From positions 1-15,186 of the forward strand of contig JAZRIX010000060.1 in the NCBI GenBank assembly GCA_045645485.1: a DNA stretch of 15,186 nt, written 5' to 3'. Below are positions 1 through 5,926 of the stretch, in pieces (position 1 is the first letter of the stretch; the number at the start of each line of letters is the position of its first letter). The translations under genes were made by a program, and so were the position numbers. This stretch comes from SIG440 sp045645485 (GTDB lineage: Bacteria; Bacillota; Clostridia; Monoglobales; Monoglobaceae). The notes beneath the pieces are model-generated. The model worked only from the letters and a program-made list of their open reading frames with translations. It searched no databases and had not been told where the DNA came from.

Positions 1-100
1 ATTTTGAATACTAACGTTTTGTAAAGTTCGCTAAAACTTTTTAAGGAATTGACAAGGTCATTAAACCTTGTGCAATTGTCGTAATATTGTACTCTTGTAC

Positions 101-142
101 TTATATTACCGCTTTTCTCACTGTGTACTTTTCAAACATCAT
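101..142 (-). CDS. Possible 13-codon leader peptide
   Basis: On the minus strand, ATG-ATG at 142-137 follows an AGAGGG ribosome-binding-like sequence by about 5-8 nt and opens a frame reading MMFEKYTVRKAVI before TAA at 103-101. It begins about 30 nt below the -10 element of the strong leftward promoter, so it should lie near the 5' end of that transcript. It has no run of a single amino acid, so classical amino-acid attenuation is not indicated. It may be chance; the downstream gene is outside the window. Confidence 0.2.
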   Translation of the reverse strand: MMFEKYTVRKAVI

Positions 143-170
143 CGCTTCCCTCTCGCGAAGGAGCTTATCT

Positions 171-199
171 ACTATATCACACCATTCTTCTTTTGTCAA
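171..199 (-). promoter_or_regulatory. Strong sigma-A promoter reading leftward
   Basis: On the minus strand TTGACA (complement at 194-199) is followed after exactly 17 nt by TATAGT (complement at 171-176). It drives transcription off the left edge of the window. Confidence 0.7.
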
Positions 200-407
200 G
201 CCTTTTTTGAAACTTTTTTAAAAATTTTTTAGGCTTTTCACGTCCGATTGGCGCAACTTGATTATATTAACACATACTTCTTTGTTTGTCAACCCCTTTT
301 TTTAAAATTCTTAAAATTCTTTTATTGGGTATATTATTACCAAAGTTTTCATAATTATTCACTACATAATATAAATATAGAAATAAAAAAAAGAAAGGTC
401 TGAAATT

Positions 408-1586
408 ATGAATACATTACTGAAACGCACTCTTTGTATCCTCCTTTGTTTAATCACCTTATTTACCGGCGCCGCATCAGCCGAAACCGTAAGTCAGGTT
501 GCTGCAGACGTGGAAGCACAGTTGGTGACAGCTCCCTCAGCCATCCTTATAGAAAAAGAATCCGGTCAGGTGCTTTACGAGCTTAATGCCGATGAACAAC
601 TGCATATAGCAAGTGTAACAAAAACCATGACCACTCTTCTTATAATGGAAGCAATTGCTTCCGGGAAAATCAAATTGTCCGACAACGTAACCACAAGCGA
701 ATATGCAGCATCTATGGGAGGCTCTCAGGTTTTTCTTGAGGTTGGAGAGCAAATGAGCGTGGAGGATATGCTGAAAGCAATCATTATAGCCTCTGGAAAT
801 GATGCAGCCGTGGCAATGGCTGAACACATTGCGGGTACAGAATCAGCCTTTGTAGAGCTTATGAACAAACGTGCCCAAAGCCTCGGTTGCAAAAACACCC
901 ATTTTATTAACTGCAACGGACTGGACGAAACTGCCGAGCATTACAGTACAGCACGAGATATTGCCCTTATTTCCTGCGAGCTACTTAAGCACCCCAAGTT
1001 CAGCGAATACAGCACCATCTGGATGGATACACTCCGAAACGGTGAGTTTGGTTTGTCAAACACCAATAAGCTTATCAGATTCTATAACGGAGCAAACGGA
1101 ATAAAAACAGGCTTTACATCCGAAGCAAAGTTCTGCCTTGCCGCATCAGCAAAGCGTGACGGAATGCAGCTTGTGGCAACAGTGCTTGCAGCACCTTCTT
1201 CCGCAGACCGTTTTTCAAGCGCAACAAAGCTCCTTGATTACGGATTTGCCAATTATTCTGTGGTAAACGCCGCACAAAAAATCGGTTCGCTGTCTCCTCT
1301 TCCCGTATTAGGTGGAAAAGAAGACAGCATTACTCCTGCGGCAAGTCCAAAGTGCAACTTTATTGTAAAAAAAGGCAATCAGGATAAAATTGACATAAAA
1401 ACAGACTTTGAAGAAAATATAAAAGCACCAATTTCAAAAGGTCAGAAGCTGGGAACCGCAACCCTTTTGATAAACGGTGAAAAGGTAGCGGTATGTGACC
1501 TCGAAGCAACCAAAGCAATAGAAAGAATGAGTATCCCCACAATGATGGGTAAAATTTTGAAAATGTGGCTTTGTATAGAAAGCTGA
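408..1586 (+). CDS. dacF: D-alanyl-D-alanine carboxypeptidase, DacF/PBP5 type
   Basis: Serine DD-carboxypeptidase (S11 family) that trims the terminal D-Ala from peptidoglycan pentapeptides outside the membrane. The 392-aa product opens with a Sec signal peptide (basic LLKR, hydrophobic stretch about residues 8-22, A-x-A cleavage site near 23-25). All three penicillin-binding motifs are present: SVTK (Ser69, Lys72), SGN (129-131) and KTG (233-235). A PBP5-like C-terminal beta domain spans about 285-365. The last 20 residues are moderately hydrophobic and amphipathic and could anchor the protein to the membrane. ATG 408 has an AAGAAAGG ribosome binding site about 9 nt upstream. Length is normal for the family. 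The next gene starts 62 nt later under its own promoter, so the two need not be one operon. Whether it is the sporulation-type DacF or a vegetative DacA-like enzyme cannot be settled from sequence alone. Confidence 0.92.
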   Translation: MNTLLKRTLCILLCLITLFTGAASAETVSQVAADVEAQLVTAPSAILIEKESGQVLYELNADEQLHIASVTKTMTTLLIMEAIASGKIKLSDNVTTSEYAASMGGSQVFLEVGEQMSVEDMLKAIIIASGNDAAVAMAEHIAGTESAFVELMNKRAQSLGCKNTHFINCNGLDETAEHYSTARDIALISCELLKHPKFSEYSTIWMDTLRNGEFGLSNTNKLIRFYNGANGIKTGFTSEAKFCLAASAKRDGMQLVATVLAAPSSADRFSSATKLLDYGFANYSVVNAAQKIGSLSPLPVLGGKEDSITPAASPKCNFIVKKGNQDKIDIKTDFEENIKAPISKGQKLGTATLLINGEKVAVCDLEATKAIERMSIPTMMGKILKMWLCIES

Positions 1587-1615
1587 TTGACATTTGCTAT
1601 ATTATGATGTAGAAT
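1587..1615 (+). promoter_or_regulatory. Promoter of mtnN
   Basis: TTGACA at 1587-1592 begins right after the dacF stop codon and is followed after 17 nt by TAGAAT at 1610-1615. It lies 33 nt before the mtnN start. Confidence 0.7.
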
Positions 1616-1648
1616 AACAGTACAAACAGCAAAAAGGAGTCTTTGCAA

Positions 1649-2335
1649 ATGATAGGAATAATAGGAGCAATGGATGTTGAGGTCAATAGTTTTAAAGAAC
1701 TTATGACAGAAACAAAAACCGAACTCTTCAGCGGAACAGAATTTGTCAGCGGCAAGCTTTGGGGGAAAGCTGCAGTTGTGGCAGTAAGCGGAGTCGGAAA
1801 AGTCAATGCAGCCATCTGTACCCAGACAATGTGTCTGAAATACAATCCTGATTTCATAATCAACAGCGGTGTTGCAGGAGGTCTTGAAAAAACACTGAAC
1901 ATCTGCGACGTGGTGGTAGCAACCGCCGTAATCCAACACGATATGGACACATCGCCTTTAGGCGACCCTGTTGGATTTATTTCAGGAATAAATATGGTTG
2001 ATATTCCCTCGGATGAGCTTATTTCAGCAAAACTTGCATCAGCCTCATCAGAAAACGGAATACACACTCTCACAGGCAAAATTGTTTCGGGCGACCAATT
2101 CATCAACAGTGCCGAAAAGAAAAAATATCTTGTCGACACCTTCGGAGCTTTTGCCTGCGAAATGGAAGCTGCATCAATCGGGCACGTTGCATACAAAAAC
2201 AATGTTCCGTTCTGTATACTCCGTTCCATTTCAGACAATGCCGACGGTAGTTCACATCTTTCGTATACCGAATTTGTTGACGCCGCCGCAAAAAACCTCG
2301 TAAAGGTTATGAAAACATTTTTTGAAAAGTTATAG
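1649..2335 (+). CDS. mtnN: 5'-methylthioadenosine/S-adenosylhomocysteine nucleosidase
   Basis: Cytosolic hydrolase that cleaves adenine from MTA and SAH, clearing by-products of SAM-dependent reactions and supplying the ribosyl thiols used for methionine salvage and AI-2 synthesis. The 228-aa product matches the E. coli enzyme (about 232 aa) in length and motif order: IGIIGAM at the N-terminus with Glu11 (equivalent of E. coli Glu12), SGVGKVNAA at 47-55, NSGVAGG at 72-78, the CEMEA block with Glu173, and SDNAD with catalytic Asp196. The start is taken at ATG 1649, because AAAGGAG (1633-1639) lies 9 nt upstream. A TTG two codons earlier would sit only about 3 nt from the ribosome binding site. 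It is followed by a bidirectional terminator shared with the convergent regulator gene. Confidence 0.94.
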   Translation: MIGIIGAMDVEVNSFKELMTETKTELFSGTEFVSGKLWGKAAVVAVSGVGKVNAAICTQTMCLKYNPDFIINSGVAGGLEKTLNICDVVVATAVIQHDMDTSPLGDPVGFISGINMVDIPSDELISAKLASASSENGIHTLTGKIVSGDQFINSAEKKKYLVDTFGAFACEMEAASIGHVAYKNNVPFCILRSISDNADGSSHLSYTEFVDAAAKNLVKVMKTFFEKL

Positions 2336-2340
2336 AACAA

Positions 2341-2370
2341 AAGCCGTGTCATTTACCACGGCTTCTTCTT
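2341..2370. terminator. Bidirectional intrinsic terminator
   Basis: AAGCCGTG (2341-2348) pairs with CACGGCTT (2357-2364) around an 8-nt loop. TCTTCTT follows on the plus strand and a TTTTGTT tract on the minus strand. It separates the convergent mtnN and AraC-type genes, which end 5 nt before and 5 nt after it. Confidence 0.8.
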
Positions 2371-2374
2371 GTGT

Positions 2375-3298
2375 TCAAACATATTTTATGTGCTTTGGAA
2401 TCAAAAATTCCTGACTTGCACTGTCCAGCGGGGACATTGCTTTTATGGAGTTGGAATATTCACTGGGAGTCATTCCCGTTGTTTTCTTGAACTGAATAGA
2501 AAAATAATGCACACTGGAATAACCCAGTATCTCTGAAATCTGCGTTATGTTGTAATTATCCTCACGAATATATTTTTTCGCCATTTCTATTTTCAACATA
2601 ATAAAGTGCTGAATAGGACTAACACCGTAATTTGATTTGAATAATCTGTTCACTCCCATTCGGTTAAGTCCGCTGTATCGCATAAGCCTTTCTATTGACA
2701 TAGGCTCAGAAAGATGCTCAAGCATAAAATTTTCCAGAATACTCACCATTGAACTACTGTTGTTAACAGTAAAACTTCTATACTGTATTCCGGGAGTTTT
2801 CTGACGGATGAACAAAATCAGAAATTCGCAAATATACTGTTTTATAAGCTGTTCTGCGCCTATCTCAGGAGACTCCTTGAGTTCAAGTTCCTGTGTAAAT
2901 ATATCCCCCAAGGGAGTCTGAAAAGCATTTGTATATTCGAGGATAATTTTTGATACCAGGTTCTTCTGCTCCTGTCCTACCTTAAAAACCTGTCCTTCAA
3001 AAAATTTCATTGCAGCGGAATTACATTCAAAGCTCACAATAGCTACATTGGGTGCTATTTTCCCATTAGCTCTGATGTTGTGCCACTCGTCAGGCTTGTG
3101 AAAAATCACATTCCCCTGAGAAAGAACTCTTTCCCTATCATCAGCAGTAGCAGTTATCTCACCCTTGTCCACATAAACAAATTCCCAAAAATTATGTTTT
3201 TCGCCGCAAAAGCTGAAATCCTTTGAGTATTCAAAATAATGCACTGAAAAAAGTTTTTCAATATTAAAAGAAATACCCAGCTCAAATCCTTTATACAT
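2375..3298 (-). CDS. AraC-family transcriptional regulator with cupin sensor domain
   Basis: DNA-binding regulator of 307 aa. The N-terminal half (about 15-95) reads as a cupin ligand-binding domain of the AraC type, with FWEFVYVDKGE and a later FHKPDEWHN block containing the usual H/E residues. The C-terminal 100 residues (about 185-288) are a double helix-turn-helix domain: helix-turn-helix 1 around SIERLMRYSGLNRMGVNRLFK, helix-turn-helix 2 around ITQISEILGYSSVHYFSIQFKK, then the family signature GMTPSEYS. The start is placed at ATG 3298, because AAAGGG at 3314-3309 lies 10 nt upstream; an in-frame ATG at 3307 would be almost on top of it. The gene is divergent from the nucleotidyltransferase gene, which makes that gene the likeliest target. 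The ligand is unknown, perhaps a sugar. Confidence 0.85.
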   Translation of the reverse strand: MYKGFELGISFNIEKLFSVHYFEYSKDFSFCGEKHNFWEFVYVDKGEITATADDRERVLSQGNVIFHKPDEWHNIRANGKIAPNVAIVSFECNSAAMKFFEGQVFKVGQEQKNLVSKIILEYTNAFQTPLGDIFTQELELKESPEIGAEQLIKQYICEFLILFIRQKTPGIQYRSFTVNNSSSMVSILENFMLEHLSEPMSIERLMRYSGLNRMGVNRLFKSNYGVSPIQHFIMLKIEMAKKYIREDNYNITQISEILGYSSVHYFSIQFKKTTGMTPSEYSNSIKAMSPLDSASQEFLIPKHIKYV

Positions 3299-3329
3299 AA
3301 TTTTCATTCCCTTTTTGTGTGTTTTTTAC

Positions 3330-3358
3330 ATTTTAACAAAAAATTCTTGCAAATTCAA
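3330..3358 (-). promoter_or_regulatory. Promoter of the AraC-type regulator
   Basis: On the minus strand TTGAAT (complement 3353-3358) and TAAAAT (complement 3330-3335) are separated by 17 nt. The -10 lies about 30 nt before the chosen start codon. Confidence 0.55.
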
Positions 3359-3465
3359 CCTCAAAAGTGATTTTTGTGAAAAAAAAAGTTATTATTTGAT
3401 AAATACAAAAAGGAAATTTTTTTATATAATAAAGAAGGAAAAAGAAATTTGTGGCGAATTATAAT

Positions 3466-3495
3466 AATGTGTCATATTGTGTCACGACATATAAT
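3466..3495 (+). promoter_or_regulatory. Activator-type promoter with tandem 10-bp repeats
   Basis: A perfect -10 (TATAAT, 3490-3495) has no recognisable -35. In its place are two direct repeats with a 10-bp period, AATGTGTCAT (3466-3475) and ATTGTGTCAC (3476-3485), identical at 8 of 10 positions. Direct repeats abutting the -35 region are the usual arrangement for AraC-family activators, and an AraC-type gene is divergently adjacent. The regulator-to-site assignment is inference. Confidence 0.45.
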
Positions 3496-3530
3496 GCCAA
3501 ATCAACAAATGTCAGGAGATGCTGTATATT

Positions 3531-4379
3531 ATGAACAAAAAAACAACACTGGTAGTTATGGCGGCAGGAATGGGAAGCCGATTTGGTGGCTTGAAGCAGA
3601 TTGCCCCTGTTGGTCCGAACGGTGAAATAATTCTGGATTTCTCTGTTTATGATGCAGTCAAGGCAGGTTTTGACAAAACTGTTTTTGTTATCCGCCGTGA
3701 TATAGAAAAGGACTTCCGCGAAATTGCCGGGAAAAGAATAGAAAATATGATTGACGTAGATTATGTTTTTCAGGATATGGAGGACATTCCCGACGGTTTT
3801 TCAGTGCCCGACGGCAGAACAAAACCCTGGGGTACGGGTCACGCAGTATATTGCACCAGAAAAGTTGTAGATACTCCCTTTGCTCTGATAAATGCGGATG
3901 ACTATTACGGTCAGAAATCCTATCAAATTCTTCATGACCATCTTGTAGGTGCTGACGAAAACTGTATGGTAGGCTTTTCACTGGGCAACACCATTACAGA
4001 AAACGGTACCGTTTCACGCGGAGTATGTGAAGTATCCGACGGTTATCTCAAGGGTGTGGTTGAGCATACCGCCCTTGACAAAAACAGCGGAATCCCCCTT
4101 GACACCATCGTATCTATGAATATGTGGGGACTGTTGCCCGAAATATTCACAGATATCGAATCCGACTTTACAAGCTTTCTTAAGAATCTTGACAATCCGC
4201 TGAAGGGCGAGTTTTACATTCCCTTTGTTGTTGATAATATGATAAAGACCAAGAACACAAAGGTTCGTGTCCTTGAAACCGACGACAAATGGTACGGAGT
4301 GACTTACAAAGAAGATAAAGACACAGTAGTTGCAGCAATGCAAAAATTTGTAAATGACGGATATTACGATGGAATCTAA
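3531..4379 (+). CDS. Sugar-phosphate nucleotidyltransferase family protein
   Basis: A 282-aa Rossmann-like NTP transferase expected to join an NTP to a sugar-1-phosphate (or a similar phosphate) to give an NDP-sugar in the cytoplasm. Visible motifs are the nucleotide-binding AAGMGSRFGGLKQ (11-23), PWGTGHAV (99-106) and the metal-site strand INADDYYG (120-127). No left-handed beta-helix acyltransferase domain follows, so it is not GlmU. ATG 3531 is preferred: AGGAG (3514-3518) lies 12 nt upstream, whereas the in-frame ATG at 3519 directly abuts that ribosome binding site. In Clostridia this type of enzyme is often paired with a NahK-like sugar kinase, and the remnant of exactly such a kinase follows here. 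Expression is probably controlled by the divergent AraC-type regulator. The exact sugar and nucleotide cannot be read from the sequence. Confidence 0.85.
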   Translation: MNKKTTLVVMAAGMGSRFGGLKQIAPVGPNGEIILDFSVYDAVKAGFDKTVFVIRRDIEKDFREIAGKRIENMIDVDYVFQDMEDIPDGFSVPDGRTKPWGTGHAVYCTRKVVDTPFALINADDYYGQKSYQILHDHLVGADENCMVGFSLGNTITENGTVSRGVCEVSDGYLKGVVEHTALDKNSGIPLDTIVSMNMWGLLPEIFTDIESDFTSFLKNLDNPLKGEFYIPFVVDNMIKTKNTKVRVLETDDKWYGVTYKEDKDTVVAAMQKFVNDGYYDGI

Positions 4380-4424
4380 TTTCTAAAATATATATTCTCA
4401 ATTCAATATAAAAACAACCATTGA

Positions 4425-4690
4425 GCTTACGGAAACGGTCATATCAATGACACATATCTTTGTGAGGCAGCACTGAGAGTTATTCTTCAGAGAATCAACA
4501 TCAACGTGTTCAAGAACCCCGAAGAAGTTATGGAAAACATTTTCAACGTAACTGATACTTTATGATTTCGGTGACGCTTTGAGATTTGGTGCATCCAGCA
4601 GCACAGAGGCCGAAGAATATCTGAACAAAACCTGGTTTGACCTCGAAAAATTTGAACAGTTTGCCAAAGGCACCCTCAAAGAAACAGAAC
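4425..4690 (+). pseudogene. Internally deleted NahK/APH-like sugar kinase remnant
   Basis: Translation from 4425 gives AYGNGHINDTYLCE, then LQRININVFKNPEEVMENI up to 4559. This is the N-terminal nucleotide-loop region of the NahK/aminoglycoside-phosphotransferase-like kinases. It runs straight into frame +1 at 4558, where LYDFGDALRFGASS and then FDLEKFEQFAKGTLKE form the segment just after the catalytic and metal-binding loop. Roughly half of a normal kinase of about 350 aa, including the catalytic HxD region, is missing between them. The start codon is also gone: a TGA lies immediately before 4425. An in-frame reading continues to 4797, but past about 4690 it covers a terminator hairpin and shows no kinase-like sequence. 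The relic sits 45 nt after the nucleotidyltransferase stop, so the two were probably co-transcribed. Family recognition is by motif memory, not by a search. Confidence 0.75.
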
Positions 4691-4718
4691 CTTCTTCAAA
4701 CAATGAAGTATATGAAAT

Positions 4719-4750
4719 AAGAAGCCCGTGTGTGGCTTCTTTTCTGTTTT
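4719..4750 (+). terminator. Intrinsic terminator after the kinase relic
   Basis: AAGAAGCC (4719-4726) pairs with GGCTTCTT (4734-4741) around a 7-nt loop, followed by TTCTGTTTT. It probably ended the original nucleotidyltransferase-kinase operon. Confidence 0.75.
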
Positions 4751-4781
4751 ATAACGATTACATAAAAAGAAAACAAATAAT

Positions 4782-4813
4782 GCCATCAAGGAAATAATTC
4801 CAAGATGGCTTTT
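4782..4813 (+). terminator. Second, tandem terminator-like hairpin
   Basis: GCCATC (4782-4787) pairs with GATGGC (4804-4809). Inside lies a 2x2 A/A internal loop, then GGAA with TTCC around an ATAA loop. A TTTT tract follows. It is weaker than the hairpin at 4719. Confidence 0.5.
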
Positions 4814-4880
4814 ATACTACTTCAAATTATTACAAATTCAGCAAAACCCCTTATATCAATAACTGTAGCGAGTTTTTCAG

Positions 4881-4922
4881 CAAAAAGAAAAGAATGACTA
4901 TTCTATCAAAATGGTCATTCTT
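4881..4922 (-). terminator. Terminator of the four-helix-bundle gene
   Basis: On the minus strand AAGAATGAC (complement 4914-4922) pairs with GTCATTCTT (complement 4890-4898) around a 15-nt loop, followed by a TTCTTTTT tract. It lies about 30 nt past the stop of the 4954-5301 gene. Part of the left arm can also form a small alternative hairpin with the loop. Confidence 0.6.
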
Positions 4923-4953
4923 ATTTGGAGGATCCGAATGGTTTAGATGCAGG

Positions 4954-5301
4954 TTAATTATTGTTTTTCTTCGCTGTGTTTATTGATGAAATAAGTATTT
5001 TTCGTATTGTGCCACACTGATTGTACAAATCTTTTGCAATTTCTCTATCCAAAACTTCCGACTTTACAAAAAGCTCAAGCCAATATTCTGTTTCATAACA
5101 TTCTTTTAAAGCAATCTGTAGTTTTGCAATAAAATCGTTTTTGCTGTGAGCGTAATTTGCTTCGTGAATATTTGCACCAATTGATGTTGAACTTCTCTCC
5201 AACTGATTGACAAGAGAATAATGACCTTTTATCGTTTCACATAATTTAATAATTTTAACTGCAAAATCTATAGATAAATCTACAAGTTTATTTTCTTTCA
5301 T
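4954..5301 (-). CDS. Four-helix-bundle protein, 23S rRNA intervening-sequence (S23) type
   Basis: A 115-aa helical protein of the family first noticed as reading frames inside 23S rRNA intervening sequences; many members are stand-alone genes of unknown function. Family-like features are the LVDLSIDFAVKIIKLCE start, the SLVNQLERSSTSIGANIHEA core (about 33-52), FIAKLQIALKECYETEYWL (about 60-78), and a final helix rich in L and I with an NTAKKNNN tail. ATG 5301 is chosen because AGAGGTG lies 8 nt upstream; a GTG three codons earlier overlaps that site. It has its own promoter (5321-5349) and terminator. No rRNA and no reverse transcriptase is near, so it is neither an rRNA insert nor a diversity-generating-retroelement accessory here. 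What is near is a 480-bp array of palindromes directly upstream and a tRNA-Ser beyond it. A nucleic-acid-binding role linked to the arrays is speculation. Confidence 0.85.
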   Translation of the reverse strand: MKENKLVDLSIDFAVKIIKLCETIKGHYSLVNQLERSSTSIGANIHEANYAHSKNDFIAKLQIALKECYETEYWLELFVKSEVLDREIAKDLYNQCGTIRKILISSINTAKKNNN

Positions 5302-5320
5302 ATGCAACACCTCTGTCTGT

Positions 5321-5349
5321 ATTTTATCATAGAGTATGTATTATGTAAA
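5321..5349 (-). promoter_or_regulatory. Promoter of the four-helix-bundle gene
   Basis: On the minus strand TTTACA (complement 5344-5349) and TAAAAT (complement 5321-5326) are separated by 17 nt. The promoter touches the left end of the hairpin array. Confidence 0.6.
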
Positions 5350-5350
5350 T

Positions 5351-5586
5351 ATTAAATGAAATATCAACTCCGTTGATATGAAATATCTCATTTCGTTCGA
5401 TATGAAATAATTTACTTCGTAAATTGTGAAATAGAAAGCTACCGCTTTCTATGAAATAAAATTTGCCTTTTCATATTGCGAAGCAATATTTCATACACGA
5501 AGTGTATTTCATAGCGAAGCTATTTCACTTGCCGCAGGCAAATTTCATTGAAAAAACGACAAGTCGAAACTTGTCGTTTTTTCTGG
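5351..5586. repeat. Hairpin array A, copy 1
   Basis: This is a string of short palindromes joined by a constant spacer. Left half: ATATCAAC/GTTGATAT (5361-5379), ATATC/GATAT (5383-5403), AATTTAC/GTAAATT (5409-5425) and TAGAAAGC/GCTTTCTA (5432-5451), with TGAAAT between units and mostly TTC or TCC loops. Right half: ATATTGC/GCAATAT (5473-5489), ATACAC/GTGTAT (5493-5507), ATAGC/GCTAT (5511-5523) and TTGCC/GGCAA (5529-5541), with ATTTCA spacers and mainly GAA loops. The right half is thus the reverse-complement pattern of the left. AAATTTGCC (5459-5467) can also pair with GGCAAATTT (5537-5545) and enclose the right half as a multibranched fold. The array ends with a 15-bp perfect hairpin (5550-5583) and CTGG. 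Confidence 0.85.
5550..5583. terminator. Perfect 15-bp terminal hairpin of array copy 1
   Basis: GAAAAAACGACAAGT (5550-5564) pairs with ACTTGTCGTTTTTTC (5569-5583) around a CGAA loop. The A6/T6 arms make it a terminator in either direction. Confidence 0.7.
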
Positions 5587-5610
5587 CTTTCACGTTCATA
5601 ATAGATGCAA

Positions 5611-5826
5611 CATATTTTAATGAAATATCTCGCTTTGCTCGATGTGAAATAATCCTGGCGGATTATGAAATATTTTTCTTTCAGAAAAATGTGAAATAAA
5701 ATTTGCCTTTTCATATTGCGAAGCAATATTTCATACACGAAGTGTATTTCATAGCGAAGCTATTTCACTTGCCGTAGGCAAATTTCATTGAAAAAAGCAC
5801 CGACAAAAGTCGATGCTTTTTTCTGG
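5611..5826. repeat. Hairpin array A, copy 2
   Basis: Second copy of the 5351-5586 element. Positions 5692-5796 equal 5452-5556 at an exact 240-bp offset, with one difference in 105 bases (5535 C versus 5775 T). The left half keeps the TGAAAT spacers but has different stems: TAATCC/GGATTA (5650-5665) and ATTTTTCT/AGAAAAAT (5672-5690, TTC loop). One hairpin found in copy 1 is missing. It ends with a terminal hairpin and CTGG, whose TGG is the complement of the encoded CCA of the tRNA-Ser gene. Confidence 0.85.
5790..5823 (-). terminator. Terminator of tRNA-Ser (terminal hairpin of array copy 2)
   Basis: In minus-strand RNA, GCAUCGAC pairs fully with GUCGGUGC (one U-G) around UUUU, flanked by A6 and U6. 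On the plus strand the same position is a C-A mismatch, so the hairpin favours the direction of tRNA-Ser transcription. Confidence 0.75.
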
Positions 5827-5915
5827 AGGAGAGGATGGGATTCGAACCCACGGTACGCTATAAACGTACACAGCATTTCCAATGCTGCGCCTTAAACCAT
5901 CTCGACCACCTCTCC
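5824..5915 (-). tRNA. tRNA-Ser (anticodon GGA)
   Basis: Class II tRNA with a long variable arm, read on the minus strand. The acceptor is GGAGAGG (from 5915) with CCTCTCC (5834-5828). The anticodon stem CAGCA/TGCTG holds loop TTGGAAA, so the anticodon is GGA (UCC/UCU codons). A variable stem GTACG/CGTAC and T-loop TTCGAAT are present. CCA is encoded at 5826-5824. The discriminator base reads as U, while bacterial tRNA-Ser usually has G73. Transcribed from a TTGATT-17-TATAAT promoter and terminated by the hairpin that ends the repeat array. Confidence 0.95.
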
Positions 5916-5926
5916 GAGACTAAATT

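Larger units (their letters stand above)
1..407. other. Spacer holding leftward promoter and leader
   Basis: There is no full-length gene here. The stretch is AT-rich and holds a strong minus-strand promoter (171-199), a possible weaker second one (TTGACA complement at 287-292, with TAATAT-like complement at 264-269 and a 17-nt spacer), a 13-codon minus-strand reading frame, and a 7-bp hairpin (ACAAGGT at 52-58 with ACCTTGT at 65-71). The gene these serve must lie left of the window. Rightward, a weak promoter for the carboxypeptidase may lie at about 346-375 (TTTTCA, then TATAAA after 18 nt), but it is far from consensus. Confidence 0.6.

Noticed and set aside
4814..4980. Plus-strand peptide ending KWSFLFGGSEWFRCRLI as a gene fragment
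   Set aside because: It has no start or ribosome binding site and overlaps the terminator and 3' end of the minus-strand four-helix-bundle gene; I could not tie it to a known family.
4954..5301. Avd protein of a diversity-generating retroelement
   Set aside because: There is no reverse transcriptase, no template/variable repeat pair and no target gene nearby; the sequence fits the S23 intervening-sequence family better.
5463..5738. Reading frames on both strands across the hairpin arrays
   Set aside because: They are made of translated palindromes, have no ribosome binding sites and change frame content between the two near-identical copies.
5351..5826. CRISPR array
   Set aside because: Repeats are short palindromes with 6-nt linkers, not 25-40-nt direct repeats with equal-length unique spacers, and no cas gene is present.
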